From positions 62,001 through 126,000 of the forward strand of contig NZ_FOYL01000001.1 in assembly GCF_900115955.1 (NCBI RefSeq): a stretch of 64,000 nt of DNA, read 5' to 3'. The DNA is from Lentzea waywayandensis. GTDB taxonomy: Bacteria; Actinomycetota; Actinomycetes; Mycobacteriales; Pseudonocardiaceae. The notes under the pieces are model-generated. The model searched no databases. It saw nothing but the letters and a program-made list of their open reading frames with translations, and was not told where the DNA came from. Shown piece after piece: positions 35,127-42,879 of the stretch. Each line of letters starts with the position of its first letter. The first letter of the stretch is position 1. Both the position numbers and the translations under genes were made by a program.

Positions 35127-36632
35127 CTACGTGACCAAACGGAACCAACGGCAGTCGTACGGTGCGAGATCGACCTTGGCACCGATCTTCGCGGGCTTCA
35201 CGGCACCGCCGGTGAACAGGTCCGTGAGCACCCCTTCGGCGGGAACCCGCACGGTGACCTCCTGGTCCGTGAAGTTGTGCACGGCGATCACCGAGCCGCC
35301 GTCGCAGTCCGCGCGGTGCGCGAACACCGTCGGGTCGCCGACGTCGAGCACCTTCACCTCGCCCCACGCCAGCTCCGGGCACTCCCGGTAGCGCTCGACC
35401 AGGAGCCGCATCCACGTCAGCAACGAGTCGGGGTCGTGGCGCTGCTTCCCCGCGGCCTCCCAGTCCATCGGCACGCGCACCGCCAGCCTGCCCTCGAGCG
35501 ACAGGTCCTCCTCCAGCCCGATCTCCTCGCCGTAGAACAGCACCGGCGTCCCCGGCAGCGTGAAGAGCAGGCTGTAGACCAGGCGGATGCGGCGCTGGTC
35601 GCCGTCGAGCATGCCGGGCAGCCGCCGGCGCAGACCGCGTCCGTAGAGCTGCATCTTCGGGTCGGGACCGAAGGCGTCGAAGACCTCCTGGCGTTCGTCC
35701 ATCGGCAGCTTGTCCAGCGTCAGTTCGTCGTGGTTGCGGACGAACGTCGCCCAGTGGCCGTCGCGCGGTGGTTGCGGCCGTTCCTGCAGGGCCTTGGCCA
35801 GCGGGCCGGTCGACTTCCGCGCCAGCGCCAGGTACATCGCCTGCATGCCGACGAAGTCGAAGCACATGGTCAGCTCGTCGCCGACGCCCTGGCCGTAGAA
35901 GGCCATCGTGTCCTTGTACGGCAGGTTGACCTCGCCGAGCAGGACGGCCTCGCCGTTGCGGCGGTTGAGGAACGCCCGCAGGTCGGTCAGGTAGTCGTGC
36001 GGGTCGGGCAGCGAGACGGCGTCGATCGGGTCGTTGTGCTCCAGCAGGAACGGGACGGCGTCCACGCGGAAGCCGCTCAGGCCCAGTTCCATCCAGAAGC
36101 CCATGATCCGGGCGATCTCGTCGCGCACCTCGGGGTTGGAGACGTTGAGGTCGGGCTGGTGCTTGTAGAAGCGGTGCAGGTAGTACTTCCCGACCTCCTC
36201 CGAGTACTCCCAGAGGCTGTTCTCCTTGTCGGGGAACGTGACTCCCTGCGGTCCGTCGGCCTGGGGCTCGTCGGCCCACACGTACCAGTCGCGTTTTGAA
36301 GGGTCGTGGAACCACGGGTGCTCATCGGACGTGTGGTTCACAACGAGGTCGGCGATCACGCGCATTCCTCGGTCTCGTGCGGCGCGCACGAACTCCACGA
36401 AGTCGCCCAGCGAACCCAGGCGCGAGTCGACGCCGTAGAAGTCGGTGATGTCGTAGCCGTCGTCGCGTTCGGGGGTCGGATAGAACGGCATCAGCCACAC
36501 ACACGTGACGCCCAAGGCGTGGAGGTGGTCGATGCGTTCGGTGGCGCCGCGGAAGCCGTCACCGGAGAACGTCTCCACGTCCAGGCAGTACAGAACGGCG
36601 TTCTTCCACCAGACGTCGGACGTGCGGATCAC
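35127..36632 (-). CDS. GH13 alpha-amylase/trehalose-synthase-like glycosidase
   Basis: 501 aa from GTG at 36632, overlapping the LLM gene stop by GTGA. GH13 motifs are in order: DLVVNHTSDEHPWF (region I), GFRVDAVPF with nucleophile D191 (II), LLGEVN with acid/base E234 (III) and FVRNHDEL (IV). The start, WWKNAVLYCLDVETFSGDG, is typical of trehalose-synthase or amylosucrase-like members. There is no signal peptide, so it acts on alpha-glucans, maltose or trehalose in the cytoplasm. Actinomycetes often encode such an enzyme next to an LLM flavin-type oxidoreductase; the functional link is unknown. Confidence 0.9.
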   Translation of the reverse strand: MIRTSDVWWKNAVLYCLDVETFSGDGFRGATERIDHLHALGVTCVWLMPFYPTPERDDGYDITDFYGVDSRLGSLGDFVEFVRAARDRGMRVIADLVVNHTSDEHPWFHDPSKRDWYVWADEPQADGPQGVTFPDKENSLWEYSEEVGKYYLHRFYKHQPDLNVSNPEVRDEIARIMGFWMELGLSGFRVDAVPFLLEHNDPIDAVSLPDPHDYLTDLRAFLNRRNGEAVLLGEVNLPYKDTMAFYGQGVGDELTMCFDFVGMQAMYLALARKSTGPLAKALQERPQPPRDGHWATFVRNHDELTLDKLPMDERQEVFDAFGPDPKMQLYGRGLRRRLPGMLDGDQRRIRLVYSLLFTLPGTPVLFYGEEIGLEEDLSLEGRLAVRVPMDWEAAGKQRHDPDSLLTWMRLLVERYRECPELAWGEVKVLDVGDPTVFAHRADCDGGSVIAVHNFTDQEVTVRVPAEGVLTDLFTGGAVKPAKIGAKVDLAPYDCRWFRLVT

Positions 36633-37588
36633 GCGGTCACCTCCGGCAACACGTGCTCGCCGAACGCGTCGACGAACGGGATCAGGTCCTGGCCGACGTG
36701 GTGCAGGTAGATCTCCTCGAACCCCAGCGAGGCGTACTCGTGCAGCCGCTTGGCGTGCCACGCCAGGTCCGCGGACACGTTGACGACCTCGGCCACCTGC
36801 GCCGGCGTGACGTGCTCGGCGACGACGTCGAAGTGCTCGGCGAGTTCGAGGTCCCAGCACACAGGTGGGCGGAACACGTTGCTGCGCCACTGTTCGTGCG
36901 CGATCGCGAGAGCGGTGTCGTCGTCATCGGCCCAGCTCAGGTGCACCTGAAGGTGGAGCTTGCCCTTGCCGCCGGCGTCCCGGTAGGCGTCCGCGACCTC
37001 GCGCAGCCGCTCCGGGGAGGCGTTGACGGTGATCAGCCCGTCGGCCCAGTCAGCGCACCAGCGGGCGGTCGCCGGGCTCACGGCGGCGCCGATCAGCAGC
37101 GGCACCTCGTCCGGCAACGTCCACAGCCGGGCACGGTCGACCGTGACCAGGCCGTCGTGGCTGACCTCCTCGCCGGACAGCAGCGCCCGGATCACGTCGA
37201 CGCACTCGCGCAGCCGCGCCGTGCGGACGTCCTTGCGGGGCCAGCCGTCGCCGGTGATGTGCTCGTTGCTGGCCTCGCCGGTGCCGAGCGCGGCCCAGAA
37301 CCGGCCGGGGTTCATCGCGGCGAGGGTGCCGATCGCCTGGGCGGTGATCGCCGGGTGGTAGCGCTGCCCTGGGGCCGTGACCACGCCGAACGGGAGGTCG
37401 GTGGCCTGTAGTGCCGCGCCGAGCCAGGACCAGGCGTACCCGGACTGGCCCTGGCGCGCGCTCCAGGGCGAGAAGTGGTCTGAGCACATGGCCGCGCCGA
37501 ACCCCGCCTCCTCGGCCCTGCGCACGGCGATGAGGAGGTCAGAGGGGTGTATCTGCTCGTGGGACGCGTGGATGCCGTAGACCGTCAT
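36629..37588 (-). CDS. LLM-class (F420-type) oxidoreductase
   Basis: 319 aa from the ATG at 37588; the open frame extends upstream but the luciferase-like fold starts here with YGIHASHEQIHPSDLLIAVRRAEEAGF. Further family signs are CSDHFSPW, LGTGEASNEHITG and VPLLIGAAVSPATARWCADWADGLIT. LLM proteins of this group use F420 or flavin to oxidise or reduce small substrates; the substrate is unknown. The stop overlaps the GH13 start by GTGA, so both come from one message. The gene is divergent from the Ssg protein gene across about 100 bp. Confidence 0.87.
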   Translation of the reverse strand: MTVYGIHASHEQIHPSDLLIAVRRAEEAGFGAAMCSDHFSPWSARQGQSGYAWSWLGAALQATDLPFGVVTAPGQRYHPAITAQAIGTLAAMNPGRFWAALGTGEASNEHITGDGWPRKDVRTARLRECVDVIRALLSGEEVSHDGLVTVDRARLWTLPDEVPLLIGAAVSPATARWCADWADGLITVNASPERLREVADAYRDAGGKGKLHLQVHLSWADDDDTALAIAHEQWRSNVFRPPVCWDLELAEHFDVVAEHVTPAQVAEVVNVSADLAWHAKRLHEYASLGFEEIYLHHVGQDLIPFVDAFGEHVLPEVTA

Positions 37589-37690
37589 GGGCCTGAGGTA
37601 CCCAGCGAAGAAGTTCTGGAAAAGCTTTGAACCGATCCTGAACGGGGTCCGTGTTGAGTGCAGCACCCTCACCGCGGAGGAGGAACGGCG

Positions 37691-38086
37691 ATGTTCAACG
37701 AGACCCGGGTCGGCACGGCGACCGTCGTTGAGTTCGTTCGGCCGGACGGCTCGGTCGAACCGATGAACGTCGACCTCCAATACCGCTCAGACGATCCGCA
37801 CGCCGTGACCATGCGTTTTCACGCACGGGACCAGGAGTCGGTCTGGCTCGTCGGCCGCGAACTCCTCGCCGACGGGATCCTGTCGCCCGCCGGTCTCGGG
37901 GACGTGCGGCTGCGGCCGGGCGACGGGGACGTGCTCTTCCTGGAGCTGTTCACCGAGGACTCGCACGCGGTGTTCCAGCTGTCGGCGACCGAGTTGCAGC
38001 GGTTCCTGGACTCCACCTACGCGGCGGTGCCGGCCGGGCGTGAGGTCCTCGACTTCGAACTGCTGGTGAAGGACCTCCTCGGCTGA
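37691..38086 (+). CDS. SsgA/SsgB-family sporulation and cell-division protein
   Basis: 131 aa from the ATG at 37691, with a very strong ggaggaggaa site. It matches the Ssg fold along its length: ATVVEFVRPDGSVEPMNVDLQYRSDDPHAVTMRF, the WLVGRELLADGI strand, GDVRLRPGDGDVLFLELFTEDSHAVFQLSATELQRFLDST and the terminal LLVKDLLG. SsgB-like proteins occur only in morphologically complex actinomycetes and guide FtsZ to septation sites. This is the best single indicator of the host's lifestyle. Which Ssg member it is cannot be settled by eye. Confidence 0.9.
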   Translation: MFNETRVGTATVVEFVRPDGSVEPMNVDLQYRSDDPHAVTMRFHARDQESVWLVGRELLADGILSPAGLGDVRLRPGDGDVLFLELFTEDSHAVFQLSATELQRFLDSTYAAVPAGREVLDFELLVKDLLG

Positions 38087-38113
38087 CGTTCCGGCGCGTT
38101 CCGCGACGTTCCG
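38087..38113. repeat. Three CGTTCCG boxes at exact 10-bp spacing
   Basis: CGTTCCG occurs at 38087, 38097 and 38107, one per helical turn, immediately after the Ssg stop codon. One inverted copy, CGGAACG, lies at 38179-38185. The even phasing suggests cooperative protein binding, perhaps controlling the gene at 38199. Confidence 0.6.
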
Positions 38114-38146
38114 GAACAGCCGTTTCTCCCCACCTGCTCGGGCAGG

Positions 38147-38184
38147 GTTCCGCCCGGTCCCGGAAGTCGCCGGGACCGCGGAAC
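38147..38184 (+). promoter_or_regulatory. Strong hairpin in the leader of the secreted-protein gene
   Basis: CGGTCCCGG (38155-38163) pairs perfectly with CCGGGACCG (38170-38178) over a 6-base loop. GTTCCG (38147-38152) extends the stem with CGGAAC (38179-38184) after a two-base bulge. No T-run follows, and the ribosome site of the next gene (ggggag) begins six bases later. It may act as a 5' UTR element or an intrinsic terminator for the Ssg gene. Confidence 0.55.
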
Positions 38185-38198
38185 GTAAGGGGAGATGG

Positions 38199-38669
38199 AT
38201 GCGGACCACCCTCCGCCGGGGGTTCCCGGCACTCGCGGCGCTGTTCGGAGCGCTCGCGCTGGTTCTCGGCCTGTCCGGCACGGCGTCGGCGGCCTCGGCC
38301 GAGTTCTACGCGCCCAGCATTCCGTGGAGCACGTCGACGAGCCCCAGCCAGCCGTGGACGAACTCGACGAACATCTGCTTCGGTGGCGGTCACTGCGGCG
38401 GTTCGGGCAGCAACGTCATCGTCCGGACGCCCTCGGCGTACATCAGCTCGGTGCACGTGAACGTGCACGACAACGTCAGCAACAAGCACCAGGGCACGGT
38501 CTTCGTGTTCGTCGACAACGTGCTCGTGGGCTCCGCCGACGTCCTCGCCGCCGGCAGCATTCACGCCTTCCCGGTCAACCGGGCCGGCTCGACGATCAAG
38601 GTGACGGCGGCGCCGCACCCGTCGGCGTGGTCCGACGAGGTCGTCCTGCTGGGCATGCTGGTTCTCTAG
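38199..38669 (+). CDS. Secreted protein of unknown function
   Basis: 156 aa. It has a clear Sec signal peptide (RRGFPALAALFGALALVLGLSGTASA, cleavage after ASA). The mature part is small, polar and beta-rich (TNICFGGGHCGGSGSNVIV, VHVNVHDNVSNKHQGTVFVFVDN), with one cysteine pair close enough for a disulfide. I recognise no domain. The ribosome site ggggag is well placed. It sits downstream of the Ssg gene, separated by phased repeats and a hairpin, and its stop overlaps the convergent XRE-STAND gene by 4 bp. Confidence 0.8.
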   Translation: MRTTLRRGFPALAALFGALALVLGLSGTASAASAEFYAPSIPWSTSTSPSQPWTNSTNICFGGGHCGGSGSNVIVRTPSAYISSVHVNVHDNVSNKHQGTVFVFVDNVLVGSADVLAAGSIHAFPVNRAGSTIKVTAAPHPSAWSDEVVLLGMLVL

Positions 38670-39931
38670 GGCGAACTCTGACCGAGGACGTCCCGTGCCT
38701 CCAGGAGGAACGGGGCGGCCTCGGTCGTTCTGCCCTGGTCCAGGTGCAGGTTGCCGAGTTGGAGCAGGGTCCGGCGTAGTGCGGTTTTCTCGTCGATCGA
38801 CCGGTGCAGGGCCAGGGCCTTGTACGTGATCGCGAGCGCTTCGTCGTGGCGACCCAGGCCTGCGTAGCTGATGCCCAGGCTCGCCATCACGGCGCCGCGG
38901 CCCGCGTGGTCCTCGACCTCCGCGTACTGGTCACGCGCCCGTTCAAGCAGGTCAAGGGCCTTGGCGAAGCGTCGGGCGTGGTTGTGGGCGGCGCCCAGTT
39001 GAGCGAGGGCCTGGACCTGGATCACGTGGTCGCCCTCCCGTTCCGCTGCCGCCAGGAGGGCTTCGAACACCTCCACGCAGCCGTGCTCGACGTGGGCGGC
39101 GTGCGGCCACATCGTCCGGAACGCACGCAGCAGGTCCTCAGGCGCCTTGGTGAGGTTCTTCAACAGTTGCACCACGTCTTCCCACGGCAAGACGTCGAGC
39201 ACGAACCGTTGCGCGCCGTACTTCACGACCAGGTCGTTCATGGCGTCTCTGCTCGTCACGACGACCGCGGACCTGCCCGCACCCGGTAGCAGCGGCAGGA
39301 CCTGAGCGGCGTCACGGGCGTTGTCCAGCACCACCAGCACGCGCCTCCGCGCCAACGTGGTGCGCAGCAACGAGACGCGTTCGTCCGGTTCGTCGGGCAG
39401 GTTCACGTCCAGGCCGCGCAGGAGTGCCGCAGCCGGTCGTTCCGCGTCCTGAAGTTCGAGGTACAGCACGCCGTCGGGGAACCGGTCGGCCACCCGGTGC
39501 GCCCATCGGACGGCGAGCGCGGTCTTGCCGATGCCCGCCGGTCCCGACACCACGACGATCGAACCGCTGATCGCCGCCAGCACGTCCTCCCGGCCGACGA
39601 AGCCGTGCACGTCCGGCGGGAGCTGCATGGGCGCCGTGGTCCTGGGCCTGCGCCGGGTCTCCTCGACGCGATCGCGGGCGGTGGCGAGCGCGGCCTGTTC
39701 CTTCGCGGTCGCACCCAGGATCCCGATCAGCACGTCGAACCGGTCCGTCGGCGGGAGTGTGACGCCGCTGAGGTACTCGGACACCCTGCCGACCGCGTAG
39801 CCCGACTTCGCCGCGATCTCGCGGACCGTGAGCTCCTTGTCGTTCTGCGACCTCGCGTGTCTTCGGCGCAGCGCACGCAGCAGCACCGCGAGTTGCTCGG
39901 TCGTCGTCACGTCCTCGACGCCGTCCATCAT
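38666..39931 (-). CDS. XRE-type regulator with shortened NB-ARC NTPase and TPRs
   Basis: 421 aa from the ATG at 39931. The N-terminal helix-turn-helix is LTVREIAAKSGYAVGRVSEYLSG. The NTPase follows, with Walker A VVSGPAGIGKTALAVRWAH, Walker B RVLVVLDNARDA and TSR (VVVTSRDAMN). The sequence then jumps into TPRs (QALAQLGAAHNHARRFAKALDLLE and so on). Family members are usually 700-900 aa and carry a GLPLA motif, a winged helix and more TPRs between these parts; here they are missing. Either it is a natural short form or it arose by an in-frame internal deletion. It would act as an NTP-dependent transcriptional regulator. Confidence 0.83.
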   Translation of the reverse strand: MMDGVEDVTTTEQLAVLLRALRRRHARSQNDKELTVREIAAKSGYAVGRVSEYLSGVTLPPTDRFDVLIGILGATAKEQAALATARDRVEETRRRPRTTAPMQLPPDVHGFVGREDVLAAISGSIVVVSGPAGIGKTALAVRWAHRVADRFPDGVLYLELQDAERPAAALLRGLDVNLPDEPDERVSLLRTTLARRRVLVVLDNARDAAQVLPLLPGAGRSAVVVTSRDAMNDLVVKYGAQRFVLDVLPWEDVVQLLKNLTKAPEDLLRAFRTMWPHAAHVEHGCVEVFEALLAAAEREGDHVIQVQALAQLGAAHNHARRFAKALDLLERARDQYAEVEDHAGRGAVMASLGISYAGLGRHDEALAITYKALALHRSIDEKTALRRTLLQLGNLHLDQGRTTEAAPFLLEARDVLGQSSP

Positions 39932-40492
39932 CTAGAGACGCAGCCCCAGCACGAGCTTGTCCGCGGAGTCGACCACGCGGAAGCCGATGTGCTCCCAGAA
40001 GCCGATCGCGTGTGTGTTGTGGTGCCGCACGTGCACATGGACGCCCTTCTCCAGACGTTCGAGCACGCTGCGAACGAGCGTGCCACCGAACCCCTTGCCC
40101 TTCGCGCGGGGCAACAGGTTCGCGTGCATGTGCGCCGGATAGTCCCGGATCATCATCAGGTCGGCTCGGGCCGGCTGGTGGATCTGCTCCACGATCCGGT
40201 TCGCGTTCGGCCTCAGCGGATAGCGAACGCGCAGGTCAGGCCACCAGTCGCGGTCGCAGCGATCCTCGAAGGCCTCCGTGTCGGACGCCGCGAGCGCATA
40301 CCCGCAGACCCCTTCGTCGTCCTCGGCCACGAACACCAGGTCGGGCTCGAACGCCACGTACGGGCCGACGTAAGCGTGGCCCATCAGGCGCGGATCGTCG
40401 AACAGATGACGCGCGCCCTGGCCACCGTTGCCGGTGTCGAGGCAGATGTCGTACAGCGCGTCCAGGTCCGACGGCCGGTACGCGCGGATCAC
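39932..40492 (-). CDS. GNAT-family N-acetyltransferase
   Basis: 186 aa from GTG at 40492, overlapping the fxsA stop by GTGA. It opens with VIRAYRPSDLDALYDICLDTG and carries a GNAT acetyl-CoA loop of weak form (GKGFGGTLVRSVLERLE), then HNTHAIGFWEHIGFRVV. The spacing of the strands and a long insert (RDYPAHMHANLLP) resemble the hexosaminidase-associated GNAT subgroup (N-acetylglutaminylglucosamine/OGA-like). The substrate is unknown. It is translationally coupled to fxsA upstream and abuts the XRE-STAND gene downstream. Confidence 0.85.
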   Translation of the reverse strand: MIRAYRPSDLDALYDICLDTGNGGQGARHLFDDPRLMGHAYVGPYVAFEPDLVFVAEDDEGVCGYALAASDTEAFEDRCDRDWWPDLRVRYPLRPNANRIVEQIHQPARADLMMIRDYPAHMHANLLPRAKGKGFGGTLVRSVLERLEKGVHVHVRHHNTHAIGFWEHIGFRVVDSADKLVLGLRL

Positions 40493-40953
40493 CTGAGCTC
40501 GCGCCGTTCGGTGATGACGACCGGGTCGGTGTCGACGTCGATCACTTCGCCCTCGACGACCTGACCGGCGCCGAAGCGGCGTTCGTGCTCGAACTTGAGC
40601 GCCGCCGCCTCCGCCTTGCGCGCGATCCGCCGGCTCACGAGCCTCCGCGTGGGCGGGAAGAGCAGGAACAACGCGGCCACGTCGCTGATGAAGCCCGGCA
40701 CCATGATCAACGCGCCGGCGGCCGCGATCAGCACGCCGTCCGCCATCTCCTGGTGCGGCTGCTGACGCTTGAACACCGACTCGGAGAACGCCGCCATCGT
40801 CTGCGCGCCCTGGCGGCGCACCAGCGACAGTCCGACGAGGGTGCCGACAAGAAGCAGGGCGATCATCCACAGCCCGCCGATGGCGTTGCCGACGGCGACC
40901 ATGACCGCGATCTCGGCGAACATCCCGAGCAGCAGCAGCGCGAAAAGGGGCAT
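40489..40953 (-). CDS. fxsA: FxsA-family inner-membrane protein
   Basis: 154 aa. Three or four hydrophobic segments are visible (MPLFALLLLGMFAEIAVMVAVG, WMIALLLVGTLVGLSLV, ADGVLIAAAGALIMVPGFISDVAALFLL), with the characteristic GxLLIxPGFISDVxGLxLL-like block and a charged cytoplasmic tail. FxsA, named for suppressing F-plasmid exclusion of phage T7 when overproduced, is widespread and its normal role is unclear. It is the first gene of a three-gene operon. Confidence 0.92.
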   Translation of the reverse strand: MPLFALLLLGMFAEIAVMVAVGNAIGGLWMIALLLVGTLVGLSLVRRQGAQTMAAFSESVFKRQQPHQEMADGVLIAAAGALIMVPGFISDVAALFLLFPPTRRLVSRRIARKAEAAALKFEHERRFGAGQVVEGEVIDVDTDPVVITERRELR

Positions 40954-41015
40954 GCCTGGTCAACGCACGACAGCCGTCAAATGCTCCCGACCAGCGCTCC
41001 ACCAGGTCTTGATCT

Positions 41016-41062
41016 GAAATATTTACGGCAGCCTAGCGGTATGACAGGATATCTTTACGCGA
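41016..41062 (+). promoter_or_regulatory. Repeated ATnTTTACG boxes before kamA
   Basis: GAAATATTTACGG (41016-41028) and GATATCTTTACGCGA (41048-41062) lie in direct orientation upstream of the kamA start at 41084. The second is close to GATATCTTCACGTGA in the kdd promoter, where a CAATCTTTACAC box also occurs on the coding strand. They may be binding sites for a shared regulator or promoter elements. Confidence 0.45.
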
Positions 41063-41083
41063 CCTCGACGCTGAGGAGTACGG

Positions 41084-42472
41084 ATGACTGCGCTGCACGA
41101 CGCCACCACGGCGCTGGAGCGGCTGGACCGCCAGCCGTACACGTACGTCCGCCGAGAGCTGGTCGAACCCGACTGGCGACGCTTCCCCGGCTGGTCGCAC
41201 GTGACCGAGGCGCAATGGCGCGACGCCCAGTGGCAGCGGGTGAACTGCGTCAAGAACGTGAAGCAGCTCCGCAAGGTCGCGGGCGATCTGCTGACCGACA
41301 AGTTCTACGACGACCTGTCCGCGGACATGGGCGCGTTCGCGACGATGTCGATGTTGATCCCGCCGCAGATGTTCAACACGATGGCGGTCGACGCCGACCT
41401 GTCTCCGGACGCCTTCACCGAGGCGTTCCTGAACGACCCGGTCCGCCGCTACATGCTGCCGGTCGCCTCCGACCGCGACCCCAACTGGCCGTCACACCCG
41501 CACTCGCAGCGCGACTCGCTGCACGAGGCGGAGATGTGGGTCGTCGAAGGCCTCACCCACCGCTACCCCACCAAGGTCCTGGCCGAGATGGTCTCGACCT
41601 GCCCGCAGTACTGCGGCCACTGCACCCGCATGGACCTGGTCGGCAACTCCACGCCGTTGATCGACAAGCACAAGCTGTCCCTGAAGCCGGTGGACCGCCA
41701 GGACCAGATGATCGAGTACCTGAAGAAGACCCCGGGCGTCCGCGACGTCGTGGTCTCCGGCGGCGACGTGGCGAACGTGCCGTGGCCGCAACTCGAGTCG
41801 TTCCTCATGCGCCTGCTGGACATCGAAACGGTCCGCGACGTCCGCCTGGCCACCAAAGCGCTGGCCGGCCTGCCCCAGCACTGGCTCCAGCCACGCGTCG
41901 TCGAGGGCCTGGAACGCGTCGCACGCACGGCGTCCCGGCGCGGCGTGAACCTCGCGATCCACACGCACGTGAACCACGCACAGTCCGTGACGCCTCTCGT
42001 CGCCGAGGCCGCCCGCACCGCGCTCGAGGTGGGCGTGCGCGATGTCCGCAACCAGGGCGTGCTGATGAAGGGCGTCAACGCCACCTCGGACGATCTGCTG
42101 GACCTTTGCTTTGCGCTGCAAGGGGAAGCGAACATCCTGCCGTACTACTTCTACATGTGCGACATGATCCCCAACGCCGAGCACTGGCGGGTGTCGGTGT
42201 GGGAGGCGCAGGAGCTGCAGCACGCGATCATGGGCTACCTGCCTGGGTACGCGACGCCTCGCATCGTGTGCGACGTGCCGTACGTGGGCAAGCGGTGGGT
42301 GCACCAGCTGGCCGAATATGACCGTGAGCTCGGGATCTCCTACTGGACCAAGAACTACCGCACCGGGATCGAGCTTGAGGACCCGGAGGCGCTCGACCGC
42401 CGCTACCCCTACTACGACCCGATCTCCACGCTGGGCGAGGCCGGCCAGAAGTGGTGGACCGACCAGACCTGA
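41084..42472 (+). CDS. kamA: Lysine 2,3-aminomutase (radical SAM)
   Basis: 462 aa with a gaggag ribosome site. The radical-SAM cluster motif is CPQYCGHC (C173, C177, C180). The colinear family features include FLNDPVRRYMLPVASDRDPNWPSHPHSQRDSLHEAEMWVVEGLTHRYPTKVL in outline, VSGGDVANVP, NILPYYFYMCDMIP and a C-terminal PLP region (YLPGYATPRIVCDVPYVGKRW). It converts L-lysine to beta-lysine with SAM and PLP. Beta-lysine could feed the kamDE-kdd-kal operon 10 kb away, or be used in antibiotics or osmolytes. The nearby catabolic genes favour degradation. A strong terminator follows the gene, so it is monocistronic. Confidence 0.93.
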   Translation: MTALHDATTALERLDRQPYTYVRRELVEPDWRRFPGWSHVTEAQWRDAQWQRVNCVKNVKQLRKVAGDLLTDKFYDDLSADMGAFATMSMLIPPQMFNTMAVDADLSPDAFTEAFLNDPVRRYMLPVASDRDPNWPSHPHSQRDSLHEAEMWVVEGLTHRYPTKVLAEMVSTCPQYCGHCTRMDLVGNSTPLIDKHKLSLKPVDRQDQMIEYLKKTPGVRDVVVSGGDVANVPWPQLESFLMRLLDIETVRDVRLATKALAGLPQHWLQPRVVEGLERVARTASRRGVNLAIHTHVNHAQSVTPLVAEAARTALEVGVRDVRNQGVLMKGVNATSDDLLDLCFALQGEANILPYYFYMCDMIPNAEHWRVSVWEAQELQHAIMGYLPGYATPRIVCDVPYVGKRWVHQLAEYDRELGISYWTKNYRTGIELEDPEALDRRYPYYDPISTLGEAGQKWWTDQT

Positions 42473-42480
42473 CGGGTCAC

Positions 42481-42522
42481 GATGGGGCCGTTCTCGGAGC
42501 AACTTCCGAGGGCGGCCCCATC
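42481..42522 (+). terminator. Intrinsic terminator after kamA
   Basis: GATGGGGCCG (42481-42490) pairs perfectly with CGGCCCCATC (42513-42522). A nested stem, CTCGGA (42493-42498) with TCCGAG (42505-42510), fills the loop. A T-rich stretch (gtatttt) follows at once. It begins eight bases after the kamA stop. Confidence 0.88.
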
Positions 42523-42879
42523 GGCGTATTTTGCCTGTTCAGACCCATCGCGACTCGTTGAGTCTCGACGAGAAGGGGCCCAGAAGGGGCCCAGTAAGTC
42601 CAAAGTAGACAGTGCTTTACATCCATAGTAGACAGACCTTGTCAACCATTGGTCTAGGGCCAACGCAACGGCTCGTCCTGCGCCCAAAGACGGGGTCATC
42701 ACCCCTGCTATGACCGGCCCCGTCCGCCGGAGAGGCCAGCCCGGTGTCAGCCACATGGGCCGAGAGGAAGCTCGGACAAAGGCGTGGGTCGCACCGGCTA
42801 CGTCGGGTCGTCACATTGACGACTCCACGCCCGCAAGTGGACGACCACTCTCGCTGTAATGAGTCAGACGAGGCTGGTC
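42523..42879. other. Non-coding boundary of the defence island with short repeats
   Basis: No convincing gene. AGAAGGGGCCC is tandemly repeated (42571-42581, 42582-42592). AGTAGACAG occurs twice 23 bp apart (42604-42612, 42627-42635), and AGACC/GGTCT forms an inverted repeat just after. The base composition is more AT-rich than the flanks. These features resemble recombination or attachment regions, but no integrase is nearby and no matching copy is visible at the other end of the island near 51 kb. Confidence 0.5.

Noticed and set aside
34902-36299. 465-codon open frame on the plus strand
   Set aside because: Antisense to the GH13 gene and the start of the KAP-STAND gene; no domain and no ribosome site.
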